Assembly: GCF_031755915.1 (NCBI RefSeq)
Contig: NC_083389.1
Location: 2,968,001-3,032,000, forward strand
Direction: 5' to 3'
DNA: 64,000 nt
Source of the DNA: Ziziphus jujuba
Lineage: Eukaryota; Streptophyta; Magnoliopsida; Rosales; Rhamnaceae
Shown here: in pieces, positions 10,789-22,163 of the stretch
Numbering within the stretch: position 1 is the first letter of the stretch
Layout of the letters: each line of letters opens with the position of its first letter
Made by a program: the position numbers and the translations under genes
The notes under the pieces: model-generated
Databases searched by the model: none
The model's input: only the letters and a program-made list of their open reading frames with translations
What the model was told of the DNA's origin: nothing

Positions 10789-11748
10789 CCTTGACCCCTA
10801 ACCAACCTGTGATTATAAACCCTGGTATAATAAAGACGCCATAATAGGTGATGGAAGGCCTATTGATAAGTCAAACTAAAACACTCATTCACTAATGGTG
10901 TTTTAGGTGTTCAAAGAGAACAAAAAGAATTCAATCTCACAAATAATTTTCTGAATGAAGAAAGTACTGAATGTTATTGATAAAACAAGCCTTTAAATAG
11001 GCTAAAAAGTTACAAAATAAAACCCTAATTAACTAGGTAAAATCGGCCTCCAAAAGAAAAGGAAACAAGTTAGCCGAATTTTAGATTAATTTCCTAAACT
11101 AATTTGTATTAATTAATTCCTTTATTTTGAATAGGGAATTAATTAATTTACAATAATAAAATAATAAAATAATAACTTTCCTAAGTTGATTTGTTCAACC
11201 AATAAATAAATAAAAACAAAACAAAAAGTCAAACGCAAATTAGGTAACGAGTTGACTAGTTTGACAACTAAGCTGACTTATGTTTGATGTCTGAGCTAAC
11301 TTATGCTGGCTTAATGTTCGAGCTAACTTATGTCTGATGTCCGAACTAACTTTTGTATGATGCCCGAGCTAACTTATGTTTACCTGATGTCTGAACTAAG
11401 TTATGTCTGATGTTTGAAGTCCGAAGTCTGATGTATGGGTGTCTGATGATAGATGTCCAATGTATGGGTGTCCGATGTATGGGTTTTCGATGTAAAATGT
11501 CTGATGTATGATGTCTGGTGACAGCTACCAGGGTCCATATCAGCCTCCACCACTTGGATGCTTAAAATAGATTTTGTATCTTCAGGTATGCACACGCCCT
11601 TTTGAGAATGAATTACTCCCTAGATAAGGTCAGCAAGGTTGTCCTTAAACCTCTTAGCTTGAGCCCTAGTGATCGGCCCGGTCTTCATCCATATCGGATT
11701 AATACCCCAGCGGGTTGCCGGTTGTGCTAGCTTGGGTGGATTCGCATC
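10789..11748 (-). repeat. Element B 3' LTR (left), truncated
   Basis: The sequence from CCTTGACCCCTAACC to GGATTCGCATCA corresponds to the right LTR from about 17670 onward. The junction with D's LTR shares TCA, consistent with a deletion joined at microhomology. Confidence 0.8.
11275..11520 (-). repeat. LTR minisatellite, element B left
   Basis: Imperfect repeats of CTTATGTCTGATGTCCGA and GTCTGATGTATGGGTG lie in the LTR. The array is homologous to those at 10318 and 18120. Confidence 0.75.
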
Positions 11749-12440
11749 ATTCCTTTCCTCTTGAAAAGGATTTGCCCTAAACTCAAAGTCATCACCTACA
11801 GCAAAAGGAGACAAATCAGCAACATTGAATGTAGTACTAACATTATACTAACCCGGCAAATCAGGTTTGTAAGCATTGTCATTTATCCGCTCCAAAACTT
11901 GAAAAGGTCCATCTCCTCTCGGCATCAATTTTGATTTCCACTGCTCGAGAAACCTCTCCTTTCTTTGGTGCAACCAAACCCAATTTCCAGGTTCAAATAC
12001 AACTTGTTTTTTGCCTTGATTAGCATTCCTTGCGTATTGCTCGGTCCTACTCTCAATATTTTCCTTAGTCTTTTCATGAACTTGCTTCACAAAATCAGCT
12101 TTTTGTTTCCCATCTAGATTAGCACGTTCATTTAAAGGTAAATGTGTTAGATCTAATGGGGTCACAGGATTAAAACCATAAACAATTTGAAAAGGAGTAA
12201 ATTTAGTTGCTAAATGCAAAGACCTATTATAAGCAAATTCAAGATGTGGAAAACAATCCTCCCAAGTTCTTAAATTTCGACTAATTAATGCTCTCAACAA
12301 TGCAGACAAAGTTCTATTCACTACTTTGGTTTGTCCATCAGTTTGTGGATGATAGGTAGTTGAAAATAAAAGCTTAGCACCTAACATAGCCCGCAAAGTT
12401 TTTTGAAAATAACTTAAGAACTTAGCATCCCTATCCGAAA
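11620..12440 (-). pseudogene. Element B integrase, C-terminal half
   Basis: This continues the integrase core from VSDRDAKF, through [16 protein letters not shown] and EFAYNRSLH, to the C-terminal domain ([32 protein letters not shown]). The reading then passes through the polypurine tract into the 3' LTR and ends after GPITRAQAKRFKDNLADLI at 11620. The integrase inserts the cDNA into the genome. The catalytic Glu of the D,D-35-E triad (normally QTE) is Lys here, codon at 12325-12327, a single G-to-A change. Two further lesions are a 2-base loss before VSDRD near 12445 and a stop near 11847. Confidence 0.85.
11749..11760 (-). other. Element B polypurine tract
   Basis: The minus strand reads AGAGGAAAGGAA immediately before the LTR start TGATGCGAATCC. 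This is the expected primer site for plus-strand DNA synthesis. It is also read as codons of the polyprotein (EERND). Confidence 0.7.
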
Positions 12441-12454
12441 CTAGTCCTAGGCAT

Positions 12455-13252
12455 TCAATGTAACCTCACAATTTCTTTGAAAAACAAATTAGCAACATTA
12501 GGTGCATCATCAATTTTATTACGTGCAATAAAATGTGCCATCTTAGAAAATCTATCCACAACAAAAAAAATTAAATCTTTACCTGTCCTTGACCTAGGAA
12601 AACCAAGAATAAAATCCATAGACAAATCTACCCAAGGATGTGAAGGAATCAGCAAAGGTTGGTACAATCTGTAGGGCTTCAATGTGGACTTAGTCTTTCG
12701 GCATTTTAAGCATCTTTCACATATTTTCTCAACATCTCTTTTCATGTTAGGCCAATAAAAATGTTCTCGCAGTAAGGATAAAGTCTTAAAAACACAAAAA
12801 TGTCCCATTAAACCACCCTCATGACCTTCCCGAACCAATAATTCCCTAATGCTACAATTAGGCACACAAAGTTTGTTTTCCTTAAACAAATACTCCTCAA
12901 ATATGTAAAATTTATTAAATCCATGTTTCAAATAGGTTCTAAATATTTCTCCAAAGTCACTATCATGCTCATAAAGTTCCTTTAATTGCTCAAAACCAAG
13001 TAATCTAGCATCTAATGTAGAAAAGAGAACATACCTTAGGGATAATGCACCGGCAACCACATTTTCCTTACCTTTTTTGTAGCGGATCACATATGGAAAG
13101 ATCTCAATAAATTCAATCCACTTGGCATGCCTTTGATTGAGCTTTCCTTGGCCTTTAATGTGCTTCAAAGATTCATGATCTGTATGAATCACAAATTCTT
13201 TTGGCATGAGATAATGCTGCCACATGTCCAAAGCCCTCACCAAAGCATACAT
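12455..13252 (-). pseudogene. Element B RNase H end and integrase N-terminal half
   Basis: This 265-codon open stretch begins in the RNase H domain ([39 protein letters not shown]). It continues through the connecting segment to the HHCC zinc finger of integrase ([11 protein letters not shown], then ICERCLKC) and the first catalytic Asp in [12 protein letters not shown]. The frame breaks just before the second catalytic Asp. RNase H would remove RNA from the RNA-DNA hybrid. Its N-terminal part (13253-13480) is decayed by stops. Confidence 0.85.
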
Positions 13253-14410
13253 CTCCTTGTCATATGTCGGGTAGTTTAGTGCAGCTCCATTTAATTTCTT
13301 ACTAAAGTAGGCTATGGCCTTCCTTTTTGCATTAATATAGCTCCAATACCTATACTCGAAGCATCACGTTCAATTTCAAAAGTCTTAGAAAAATTTGGCA
13401 AAATTAATAAAGATGCATTACAACTTCATTCAAAGGTGCTACGATGGTGCTAAATTCCTTGACAAATCTTCGATAAAAACTTACCAACCATGAAAGCTCC
13501 TCACTTGAATGATAGAGGTTGGTGTCCGCCACTCCTTGATTGCTTGAACTTTAAATTGATCAACTTTGATTCTTGTAGCAATTACTACAAATCCTAGGAA
13601 AACAAGCTCATCTTTGCAAAAATCACACTTTTTCATGTTACCAAACAACCTTTCTTTCCTAAGGATTTTCACTAAGATGGTCTACATGTTCATCTAAGTT
13701 TCGGCTATACACTAAAATGTCATCAAAGTACACAACCATAAATGTACCAATAAATGGACGCATAACATGATTCATAAGCCTTATAAAAGTACTAGGTGCA
13801 TTAGTTAAACCAAAAGGCATGACTAACCATTCATACAGCCCATATTTAGTCTTAAATGTGGTCTTCCATTCATCACCTTCTTTCATCCTAATTTGATGGT
13901 ATTCACTCCTAAGATCAATTTTAATGAACATGCAAGCACCATGCAATTCATCAAGCATATCATCTAATCTAGGAATTGGATGTCTATATGTAATGGTGAT
14001 ATTATTTATAGCCCTACAATCAACACACATTCTCCAAGAACAATATTTTTTAGGCAGTAATAAAACAGGAACAGCACATGGACTCATACTCTCACGAATA
14101 TAACCTTTATCAAGTAACTCACTTACTTGTTTTCGTAGCTCCTTTGTTTGTTCAGGATTGCTTCTATATGCAGGTCTATTTGGTATGGCAGCCCCTGGAA
14201 CAAAGTCAATTTGATGTTCAATCTCTCTAATTGGTCCTTTGGAATTTCATCTGGAAAGACATCTTTAAAATCTTGCAAAAGAGAAAGAATTGAACTTGGC
14301 AATTCCAGTTCTTCAAGGTTAGCTTGATCATTAAAATAATTATCTTTATAAATCATGACCAGCAATGGTTTCTTACTCAAGATAGCTTTATTTACATCTC
14401 CAAAAATCAA
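13253..14410 (-). pseudogene. Element B reverse transcriptase
   Basis: The protease-RT linker ([30 protein letters not shown]) at 14123-14410 is out of frame with the RT core at 13659-14087. The core has [45 protein letters not shown] and the active site [11 protein letters not shown] (YFDD intact). A short deletion near 13665 shifts the frame before ERLFGNMKKCDFCKDELVF (13481-13672). From 13253 to 13480 the palm-connection region carries several stops. The fold motifs are preserved but the enzyme cannot be made whole. Confidence 0.85.
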
Positions 14411-14425
14411 ATAAAATTTTTTATT

Positions 14426-15273
14426 CTATCTTTCTTTTCTTTTTTTCCCCCTCTCTCTCTCGGCCACCACACAATTTCCCTCACTTTTGGCCTTTCTCAA
14501 ACTCTCGGGTTTCTTTCCCCTTCTCACATCACTTTCGATTGTCTCTTGATTTTTCCACTCAAGTTGGGTCTTAGAACACTTACCTGGTTGGTCTTGCATG
14601 GCTTGGACTGCTTGGATGGGTGTTGTTGCCGTGGGGGCCATGCAGCTCTCTCCTTTAGTTGCTCGGCCACCCTCCTTTGTTGTATTTGTATTTGATCTTT
14701 GTACACCTCTTTAGGAGTTAATGCCTCCAGCTTGACCTTCTTACTGTTAAATCTAAAAACAATACTATTCTCTTTACCACAATGAATAGCATCTCTATCA
14801 AATTGCCGAGGTCTACCAAGTAAAATATGTCTCGCATGCATAGGCACAACATCACACAAAACCACATCCACATATTTATCAATGCTGAATTTTACTTTGG
14901 CTTGTTTATTAACTTTCATCTCACCACTGTCATTAAGCCATTGTAACCCATATGGTTTTGGATGTTTAATTAATGTCAAGCCTAATTTATCTACCACAAG
15001 ATTACTAATTACATTAGTATAACTCCCACTATCAATAGTCATGCTACAAATCTTACCTTGGATCTCACATCGGGTGTGGAAGATGTTCTCTCTTTGAATC
15101 TCATCCTCATCGTTGTATGCAACCAGCACTCTCCTAGAAACCAAGCTTAATTTGGCATGGGAAGCATTCAAAGTTTCAGCCTCACCTTCAAGCTCTTCCT
15201 CCTCCTCTTGCTCGATCTTTTCACCACTTTCCTCACTTTTCGATTCTAGCTCACTATTACCCTTCAGCACCAT
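14426..15273 (-). pseudogene. Element B protease and linker
   Basis: This open stretch starts just after the zinc knuckle (MVLKGNSELESKSEE), passes an acidic linker, and contains the retropepsin site MTIDSGSYTNVIS and HILLGRPRQFD. It then continues as a Lys/Gln-rich tail toward RT. The tail overlaps two frames around 14524-14641, showing a frameshift. Homologues are at 7552 (A), 30824 (E) and 58532 (C). Confidence 0.8.
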
Positions 15274-16432
15274 GATCCTTTTATTCGGGCATTGGCTACT
15301 GATGTGTCCTTGTCCCTGGAACTTAAATCAAATAATTTCTCTAGATCTTGAAGGTTTAGGATAAGATTTTACCTCATTTTTATGTGCTTGGATAGATTCG
15401 GCTTTAGGCTCCTTTTTTGGCCGATTGGTGCTTTCTTTTACCACCTTCGGCTTTGGCTTGCTTTCATAGGTAGGATTGCTTCTCCAGCCACTTGGAATTG
15501 ATCTTCCACTGTTGGAAACTCCTCCAAACCATGAGCCGACACCTTTTCTCTTGAATTCATGCTCCAATTTAATAGCCACATGCAACATCTCCTCCAATTT
15601 CATATATTGTTGCAATTCTAGTTGGTTGGCTATCTCACGATTCAAACAACCAAGGAATCTTGCCATGCTCTCTTCTCTATCCTCATTCATGTTTAACCTC
15701 ATCATAAGCATCTCCATCTCCTTGTAATAATCCTCCACGGACCTACTTCCTTGATATAAAGATCGAAGCCTTTAATGCAGCAAGCTATGATAGTGTGATG
15801 GTACGAATCGCTTCCTTATGGCTCCTTTCATTTATCGCCATGTAGTAATCAAGTCATCACCAACTCTCCTTCAAGTGTTTTGCTCATTGGTCCACCATTG
15901 GAGTGCATAATGACCAAGCTCCATTGCTGCCAACTTCACCTTCTTGGCCTCCGAATAATTATGACAATAAAAAGTCATCTCCATTCTCTCCTCCCATTCC
16001 AAATATGCCTCCGGATCACTTTTTCCCATGAAAGGTGGAATGTTTACCTTGATATTCCCTAGATCATCATCTTCATTCCTTGCTGTTCTCCCATGGATTG
16101 GCCTTTCTTGAGGTTCAAAAACTTCATCAAACCCCTCATCCAAGTAATCTCCAAAGTTACTTCCCCCAAATTCCTATTTTGGTTGCCCTTAGCCTCCTCT
16201 ACCTCAACCTTGTCCTCCATAAGCATCTAACCTTATATTCGGTACTCCTTGGGATGTTTCTAACCTGTCCATCCTTTGATTTAAATGGTCAAATTGAGTA
16301 TTCATCTGCTGTAGTTGCTCCAAGACAGCCCTCATGTCCGTTTGCTCACCACTCCCCAAAGCTCGGGAACCGCCGTGGAATCCTACCGACTCTTAAAGAT
16401 AGGTCTCCTTTTCTCACTCTTGAATCTGCCAT
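15274..16432 (-). pseudogene. Element B gag
   Basis: The ATG at 16432 gives MADSRVRKGDLS and soon loses frame. The core is open at 15871-16143 (GKSDPEAYLEWEERMEM, ELGHYALQWWTNEQNT) up to a TGA at 15871-15873 where relatives have Arg (CGA). It is open again at 15328-15738 (MEDYYKEMEMLMMRLNMNED, then KPKVVKESTNRPKKEPKAE). The zinc knuckle near 15290-15340 has a stop next to it (FK to TTTGA). Gag capsid function is lost. Confidence 0.8.
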
Positions 16433-17577
16433 GTTAGTATAAATAATGCAAAATAAAATAAATTCTCACCAAAAATCAGTCCCTCACGTGTTTCACTCAA
16501 TCAAGGTCTCGACACTTGTGTTTTCACACTAGTTTCGGCTTTTTCCCTCTTTTAAGCTCACACACTCTTGCCTTTTTCCACTCAATGAATTATCTTAAAG
16601 TTCTAATTAAAACACCCATAAAAAAGCAATTAGATCACAAGTATATTTTAATTAAACTTATCAACAAAACAGTAGCAAAAAAGAAAACAATACCGATGAA
16701 TTTAACAAAACTTAGTTTTCGGCTTTCTAGGCAAAATAAAGCAAAATAATAAGGAAAATTTTGGAATTAGCAAGAACTGGACCAGATGGTAAGAGATTAA
16801 GGATTCAAGAATAAAATTTAGCAAAAAGAATTTCAAATACGAACAAGAATCGAATTTAACAAAAAATAAAGAATAGTGTTGGTTGTTGTTCTTGTAATTC
16901 AAGTTTTGTATCAATTCCTTTAACTAATTTTAATCCAAACAATTTAAGCACCTAAAATTCAAATATCGAGCAACAAAATAATTCTCCAGCAACTCCAAAA
17001 ATTGAATAACTAATCAACAAAACAGCAGCTCCGAGAAATTTCCAGCAACAAATTTCAACACCAAATTCAACAAACCAATTTTTTTTTTTAATTTTTATAT
17101 TCGGCTTTTTCTTCTTCTTCTTTTGTTTTTTTTTTTATTATTTTTTTCACTCACAGAACATAATACAACTGCAGAAGCTAAGATCAACACCAAAAATAAC
17201 AATTCCACACCAAAAATCCTTCAAACCGGTGACTACCGACAAAATAAAATGTGCAGTTTTTTTTTTTTTTAATATCTGTTCTTTTTTTTTTTTTTTGAAT
17301 ATATGAATGCAAATATTTAAGACTAAAATAGTAAAGAAAAGTCAACCAAAACCATAATTAACAAGACCAATGATGACAAACAACCAACAAACCAAGAAAC
17401 AAAAATACGATAAAACTAGGAAATCCTAATTCAACTAGGAATGAATTTTTTATTGGTTTTTAATTATGTAGAACGTGTATGATGATAGAAGCAACCTTAA
17501 ACTAATGCTAAAATTTTAGAATAACACAAAAACAAATAAAACAAATAAAGATAGATCAAACCTGAACAAAATTCGGT
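16433..17577 (-). other. Element B leader
   Basis: This non-coding leader is homologous to those of D, A, C and E, with A/T runs near 17080, 17125, 17257 and 17282. The conserved CACGTG block is at 16485-16490, about 53 bp upstream of the gag ATG. Confidence 0.75.
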
Positions 17578-17589
17578 TCTGATAACAAA
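17578..17589 (-). other. Element B primer-binding site, mutated
   Basis: The minus strand reads TTTGTTATCAGAAC next to the LTR. Compared with TTGGTATCAGAGC it has changes that weaken pairing with tRNA-Met. Confidence 0.7.
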
Positions 17590-18620
17590 TGATACGAACC
17601 TAGGACGACCTGCTCTTAAACCCGTATTATATTAGCCTGAATCTAATTATGTTCAAGTTCTAATGGTCACCTTGACCCCTAACCAACCTGTGATTAGAAA
17701 CCTTGGTATAATGAAGACGCCACAATAGGTGGTGGAACTCTTATTGATAAGTGAAACTAAAACACTCATTCACTAATGGTGTTTTAGGTGTTCAAAGAGA
17801 ATAAAAAGAATTCAATCTCACAAATAATTTTCTGAATGAATAAAGTACTAAATGTTATTGATAAAACAAGCCCTTAAACAGGCTAAAAAGTTACAAAATA
17901 AAATCCTAATTCACTAGGTAAAACCAACCACCAAAAGAAAAGGAAACAAGTTGGCCGAATTTTACACTAATTTCCTAAACTAATTTGTATTAATTGATTC
18001 CTTTATTTTGAATAAGGAATTAATTAATTTACCATAAAAAATAATAAAATAATAACTTTCCTAAGTTGATTTGTTCAGCCAATAACGCAAATTAGGTAAC
18101 GAGTTGACTAATTTGACAACTAAGCTGACTTATATCTGATGTCCGAGCTAACTTATATCTGCCTGATGTCCGAGCTAACTTATGTCTGATGTCCGAGCTA
18201 ACTTATATCTGCCTGATGTTTGAATTAAGTTATGTCTGATGCCCGAAGTCCGAAGTCTGACGTCAGATGTCCGATGTATAAATGTCCTATGTATAGGTGT
18301 CCAATATAAAATGTCCAATGTATGATGTCTAATGACAGATGTCCGATGTATGGGTGTCCAATATAAAATGTCCGATGTATAATGTCTGGTGACAGCTACC
18401 AGGGTCCATATCAGCCTTCACCAGTTGGACGCTTAAAACAGGTCTTGTATCTTCAGGTATGGACAAGCCCTTTTAAGAATGAATTACTCCCTGGATAAGG
18501 GCAGCAAGGTTGTCTTTAAACCTCTTAGCTTGTGCCTTAGTGATCGGCCCGGTCTTCATCTGTATCGAATCAGTACCCCAGCAGGTTGTCAGTTGTGTGA
18601 GCTCGGGTGGATTCACATCA
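17590..18620 (-). repeat. Element B 5' LTR (right)
   Basis: This complete 1031-bp LTR starts TGATACGAACCTAGGACG and ends GGATTCACATCA on the plus strand. It is followed by single-copy-looking sequence (TTTGA at 18621). The minisatellite lies at about 18120-18385. Confidence 0.85.
18120..18385 (-). repeat. LTR minisatellite, element B right
   Basis: Repeats of CTTATGTCTGATGTCCGAG, followed by units of TGTCCGATGTATGGGTG and TCCAATATAAAATG. The unit number differs from the other two copies. Confidence 0.75.
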
Positions 18621-19130
18621 TTTGATGTAAGTTATATACCTTACTTTCATATAAGTTCATTGTGTTAGCAATTTTGGAATGATGTATTATCACCACACAC
18701 TTGCTTATGATTTTCTTTTATATTGTTTCAACATATGGATGTCATTTAGTTTTCGTACGAAATAGGTGGACTGATCATCACAGCATGTTCACCCAACAAT
18801 GTGCCATATTAGACATCTTATTTGGGTAAGATGATGAAAACTTACATCGTTGCTATATATTATTGAAAACATTATTTATTGGATTTAAAAGTTTATTGTA
18901 TCCATTTGATTTATTGGTAGTCATCAGTAAAAGGGCATTACCCCACATTCGGGCATCCTCAAGCATATATGCATGTGATTCGACACTGCTAAGCTATGTG
19001 AATGGGATATCACCAAGACATAGCATGATTTAGTGGATCTGTGATTATGTAAGTCTATATATATTGGAAAATGATTTACTATTTTCTCTCATTTGTGGAT
19101 AATGAGGTCAATTTCATCATTTCATTTGTA

Positions 19131-19401
19131 CATCCCCATTAATAATGGAGGAGCCCATTGGTTGGTAGCATGCATTGACTTGAAGGCATGGCATATTGAT
19201 TTATATGATTAAAATATTGGAAACAAATATGTCTAGAATAAGGGATTAAAAATGCCGAATGCCTCATGTTTATGCTGCCTTATTGAGGGATGGGGGATAT
19301 TATGATAAGAAACAAGACGTGCTTCGAAGTTTAGATCCATTCACAATGAAAATCATCAAAGACGTACCCCACCAACAAAATGGATATGAATGTGTTGTCA
19401 T
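19131..19401 (+). pseudogene. Ulp1/C48 peptidase-like fragment
   Basis: The reading PINNGGAHWLVACIDLKAWH followed by IDLYD (19135-19209) matches the His- and Asp-bearing part of the plant Ulp1-type peptidase core. It ends in TAA at 19210-19212. About 100 bp later, in another frame, DVLRSLDPFTMKIIKDVP and QQNGYECVVI resemble the segment with the catalytic Cys (usually QxNGxDCG). Such domains cleave ubiquitin-like proteins. In plants many copies are transposon passengers. Stops and frame changes make this a fossil. Confidence 0.6.
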
Positions 19402-19699
19402 TTGAAATTAACTTCTATTGATGATATTTTATTGTGCTTAAATGTGAGACAAACAAGATTGCTTTTCATTGATATTTGATTTCATTTATAATCTTTCGAT
19501 CCTCTTACATGGTGCGTACAAACATTAATTTGTTAGCTTCCTTGACGCTATTTCATGGATGCAATTATACAGGTGTGATTGTGGGGTGTTCACTTTGAAG
19601 TTTATTGAGTACTGGAGTAGTGATGATGATTTTATATTTAGGCCAAAAGAAATTAATTGGTTTATTTTAATAAATTTTTAATTTAGATCATATGTTTTT

Positions 19700-20560
19700 G
19701 ACTTTGACATCCAATTTTACTACTTTCATGATGTGTATTTGCACCATAGAAGATGTTCATTTCAACCTTGTTTAATGATAAGAATCATTATAAAGAAAAT
19801 AAAACAACAAAAGAGTTGTGAAAATTGTACAAATTTTCTATTGAGCATGATTACTGACGTGTCATCGGTATCATCAATGCAAGCCATCAATAATCCCATC
19901 CAAATTAAGGAATTCATGTTGGAAGATTTACTAATGGACACCATCGATAATACCAATGGCCTATCGGTAATTGTTCATTCTCAAAGATTTCAATTCCATT
20001 CAACACAATAAAACACATCTACTTTGACAATGTGTATTTGGACTGTAGAACATGATCAAATCAACTTTATTTCATGATAAGAATCATGGTAAAAAACAGA
20101 AAACACAAAGAGTTGGAAAACAGTGCAAAAATTACAGATGAACATGATTACCGATGGGCCATCGGTATTACCGATGGAAGTCATTGGTAATCCACTAAAT
20201 TTTTTGGAAGCTTGCGGGAAAATTTACCAAAGGACACCATCGGTAATAGACAATTTTCAAAATTTTCAACTGAATTGACCATAATTGAATACACTACTTT
20301 AATAATGTATATTTGCACCAAGAACATGCTCAATGCAACTTTATTTCATGATAATAATGAAGGTAAAGAAAAGAAAACAAAAAAACTAGTTGGAAAGGCC
20401 AAAAAATTACAAATTAACTTGATTAACGACGGGCCATTGGTATTACTGATGGAAATCATTGGTAATCCAATAAATTTTTTTCACATGTTTCTTTAATATT
20501 TACTGATGGAAACCATTGGTAATACCAGTGGTTCATCGGTAATTACCATCGTCATGATGG
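19700..20560. repeat. Tandem ~280-bp units with ACCGATGG palindromes
   Basis: Three diverged units start near 19734, 20031 and 20306 (a TGTATTTGCACC-like start, then a TTTCATGATAAGAATCAT-like block, then CCATCGGTAATACCGATGG-like palindromes). A partial unit ends near 20550. Spacing is about 297 and 275 bp. Confidence 0.7.
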
Positions 20561-20597
20561 AGAATATTAATGAATGGGGTATAGAAAGACTAGAGTA

Positions 20598-20771
20598 CTA
20601 GGGCTCCTGAGATTTGTTCAGGAACAGAATAACACTACAAGTAGGACCAGTTGAAAACGGAATCATTTTGTCCTTCGCAGACAAAAAAAAACCGCAGTAC
20701 TTGTTCTTCTTATTCTTCTCCAAAGCCTGTGGCCCAACTGTCCTCTTAGGTATCCATTTGGTATAGATTTC
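20598..20771 (-). pseudogene. Exon 6 with stop, family not recognised
   Basis: This 174-bp phase-0 segment after acceptor TTGAACAG reads EIYTKWIPKRTVGPQALEKN and ends KSQEP-stop (TAG at 20598-20600). It contains a T-run coding for Phe. It could be a true last exon, or read-through into flanking transposon sequence. Confidence 0.45.
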
Positions 20772-20926
20772 CTGTTCAAATTAACATTGAAAATGCAGAT
20801 AAGCATAAACTGAAATGTTCAACTAAATTGCATTTACTAAGCACAGTTTAAAAAGTTCAACTACAAAAATTATTGCATAGTTAACCATTAAATATGAGCA
20901 GGTGTAACAGGAAAATGCTGACAAAC

Positions 20927-21037
20927 CTGTGAAACATTTTGAGGTCCAACCTTTGATATATTTCCATGCTTCCCAATGTTCACTTCAAGAGACATAACTA
21001 ACCCTTCTCTAAAAGGATCAATAGTAGGATTTGTATG
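20927..21037 (-). pseudogene. Exon 5, family not recognised
   Basis: This 111-bp phase-0 exon reads [20 protein letters not shown], then [17 protein letters not shown]. The acceptor is CCCTACAG and the donor is GTTTGTC. It stays in frame after exon 4 but does not continue the GMI1 motif I would expect there, so an exon may be missing or the fragment may be rearranged. Confidence 0.5.
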
Positions 21038-21805
21038 CTGTAGGGTGGAAAACAAAAAAATCTCTTAACTACTAACATATAAGGTTAAGACCAAGTGCCA
21101 GTACAAAAGAAGAGCACTTAAGATTCCTGCTAATGTCAAATCTATTTATTTAAAGGTAGAGAAGATTATACAGATAAACATGAATTTGGGGGACAGAAAC
21201 AAAAAGGACTTGAAAGAGGATCATTTAGCAAAAATAATAATGTTGTTATGCCTATGTATGAATGTGTACCACAATGATGCATGTGATATTTTGTGCAGTA
21301 GCCAATTACAGTAGCTCGTGTAGGAACCTCAGAAAACAACATATTGAGGTTATTTTGAATCACATAAAGTGCAATGCACCCATAACTCATTGGAAGAAAC
21401 TTAAAATATTAATCAACAAAATGGATGAACATCTTGACTTTTAAAATTAATATTAGTAGACAACAGGAAAGTATGTTTAAGTAAAAAAGGAAATATAAAA
21501 AGTTCTTTAAGAACTCAACTAGAAAAATCTATTCTAATGTTTTACGCAAGACATTGCCTCAAGCATTCTTCATGAATTTATTAGAACGATCCTACCAAAT
21601 ATGGAAACACCTTCACTTATAACCAAGTACCATAGGATGTGCAGCCTACAAATGATAGCACAAAAAAGAATGGACAGCATGCAAAGCAACATCATTATTG
21701 ATAAACGACTTTCCTCAAACATACCACAAGACTTACCACATTAAGTTGCAATATTTAAGAGTACAAGCTAGAATAACCAAAGAAACTAATGTCATAAAGC
21801 CATAC

Positions 21806-21892
21806 CTGTATGTAAGGAAATTCTATGTCCTTTAGCCTGCATTGAAGTTGAGATATGTCCAACCTTTTGATTCTAGGTTCAAAAATTTCAAC
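21806..21892 (-). pseudogene. GMI1-like exon 4
   Basis: This 87-bp exon (29 codons) reads VEIFEPRIKR then LDISQLQCRLKDIEFPYIQ, with acceptor TTGGCAG and donor GTATGG. The junction SFTK-VEIF with exon 3 is the expected continuous motif of the family. This supports splicing across the transposon-filled intron, or at least the ancestral structure. Confidence 0.65.
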
Positions 21893-22163
21893 CTGCCAAT
21901 ATTTTGGAAACAGAAACAGAATTACAAGCCTGCTTAAAGTTTACAAAAACCATAGCTTTAAGAACTCACAAGCTATGTGAATCTGAATAACTACTAAGAT
22001 CACATGCCATTTTCCAAAAGGATTTCAAAAAAGCAACTCGAAAATTGTATTAACCAAATCTACTAGAAAAATAGGCAAAGTAAAGGCAAATTTTATCAAT
22101 AAAAGCAATGACATTAAAAGATGACATGGATGAAAAATTAGACATCAAGCATAATGATTCAAC

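Larger units (their letters stand above)
10789..18620 (-). mobile_element. Gypsy element B, near full length, inactive
   Basis: This minus-strand element has a right (5') LTR at 17590-18620, primer-binding site, leader, gag, protease, RT, RNase H and integrase in normal order, polypurine tract at 11749-11760 and left (3') LTR at 10789-11748. The left LTR lacks its first 80 bp at the junction with D, so no target duplication can be checked. The domain order, with integrase after RT-RNase H, defines it as Ty3/gypsy. It is the closest to a complete autonomous member in the window, but gag and pol are split by stops and frameshifts and the integrase catalytic Glu is changed. Confidence 0.9.
18621..20597 (+). 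mobile_element. Remnant of a DNA transposon with an Ulp1-like gene
   Basis: The stretch between element B and the GMI1-like exons holds a decayed C48 peptidase fragment at 19131-19401 and then three tandem units with self-complementary CCATCGGTAATACCGATGG-like motifs at about 19700-20560. Peptidase genes of this type are carried by plant CACTA and Mutator-like transposons, and arrays of this kind are typical of their subterminal regions. I could not find terminal inverted repeats, so the limits and superfamily are uncertain. From 18621 to 19130 I see only AT-rich sequence with stop-ridden fragments. Confidence 0.5.

Noticed and set aside
20633..20643. CACTACAAGTA as a CACTA terminal inverted repeat
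   Set aside because: It lies inside an open exon of the GMI1-like series, no matching inverted end or 3-bp duplication was found, and the subterminal-type array lies on the wrong side for this orientation.
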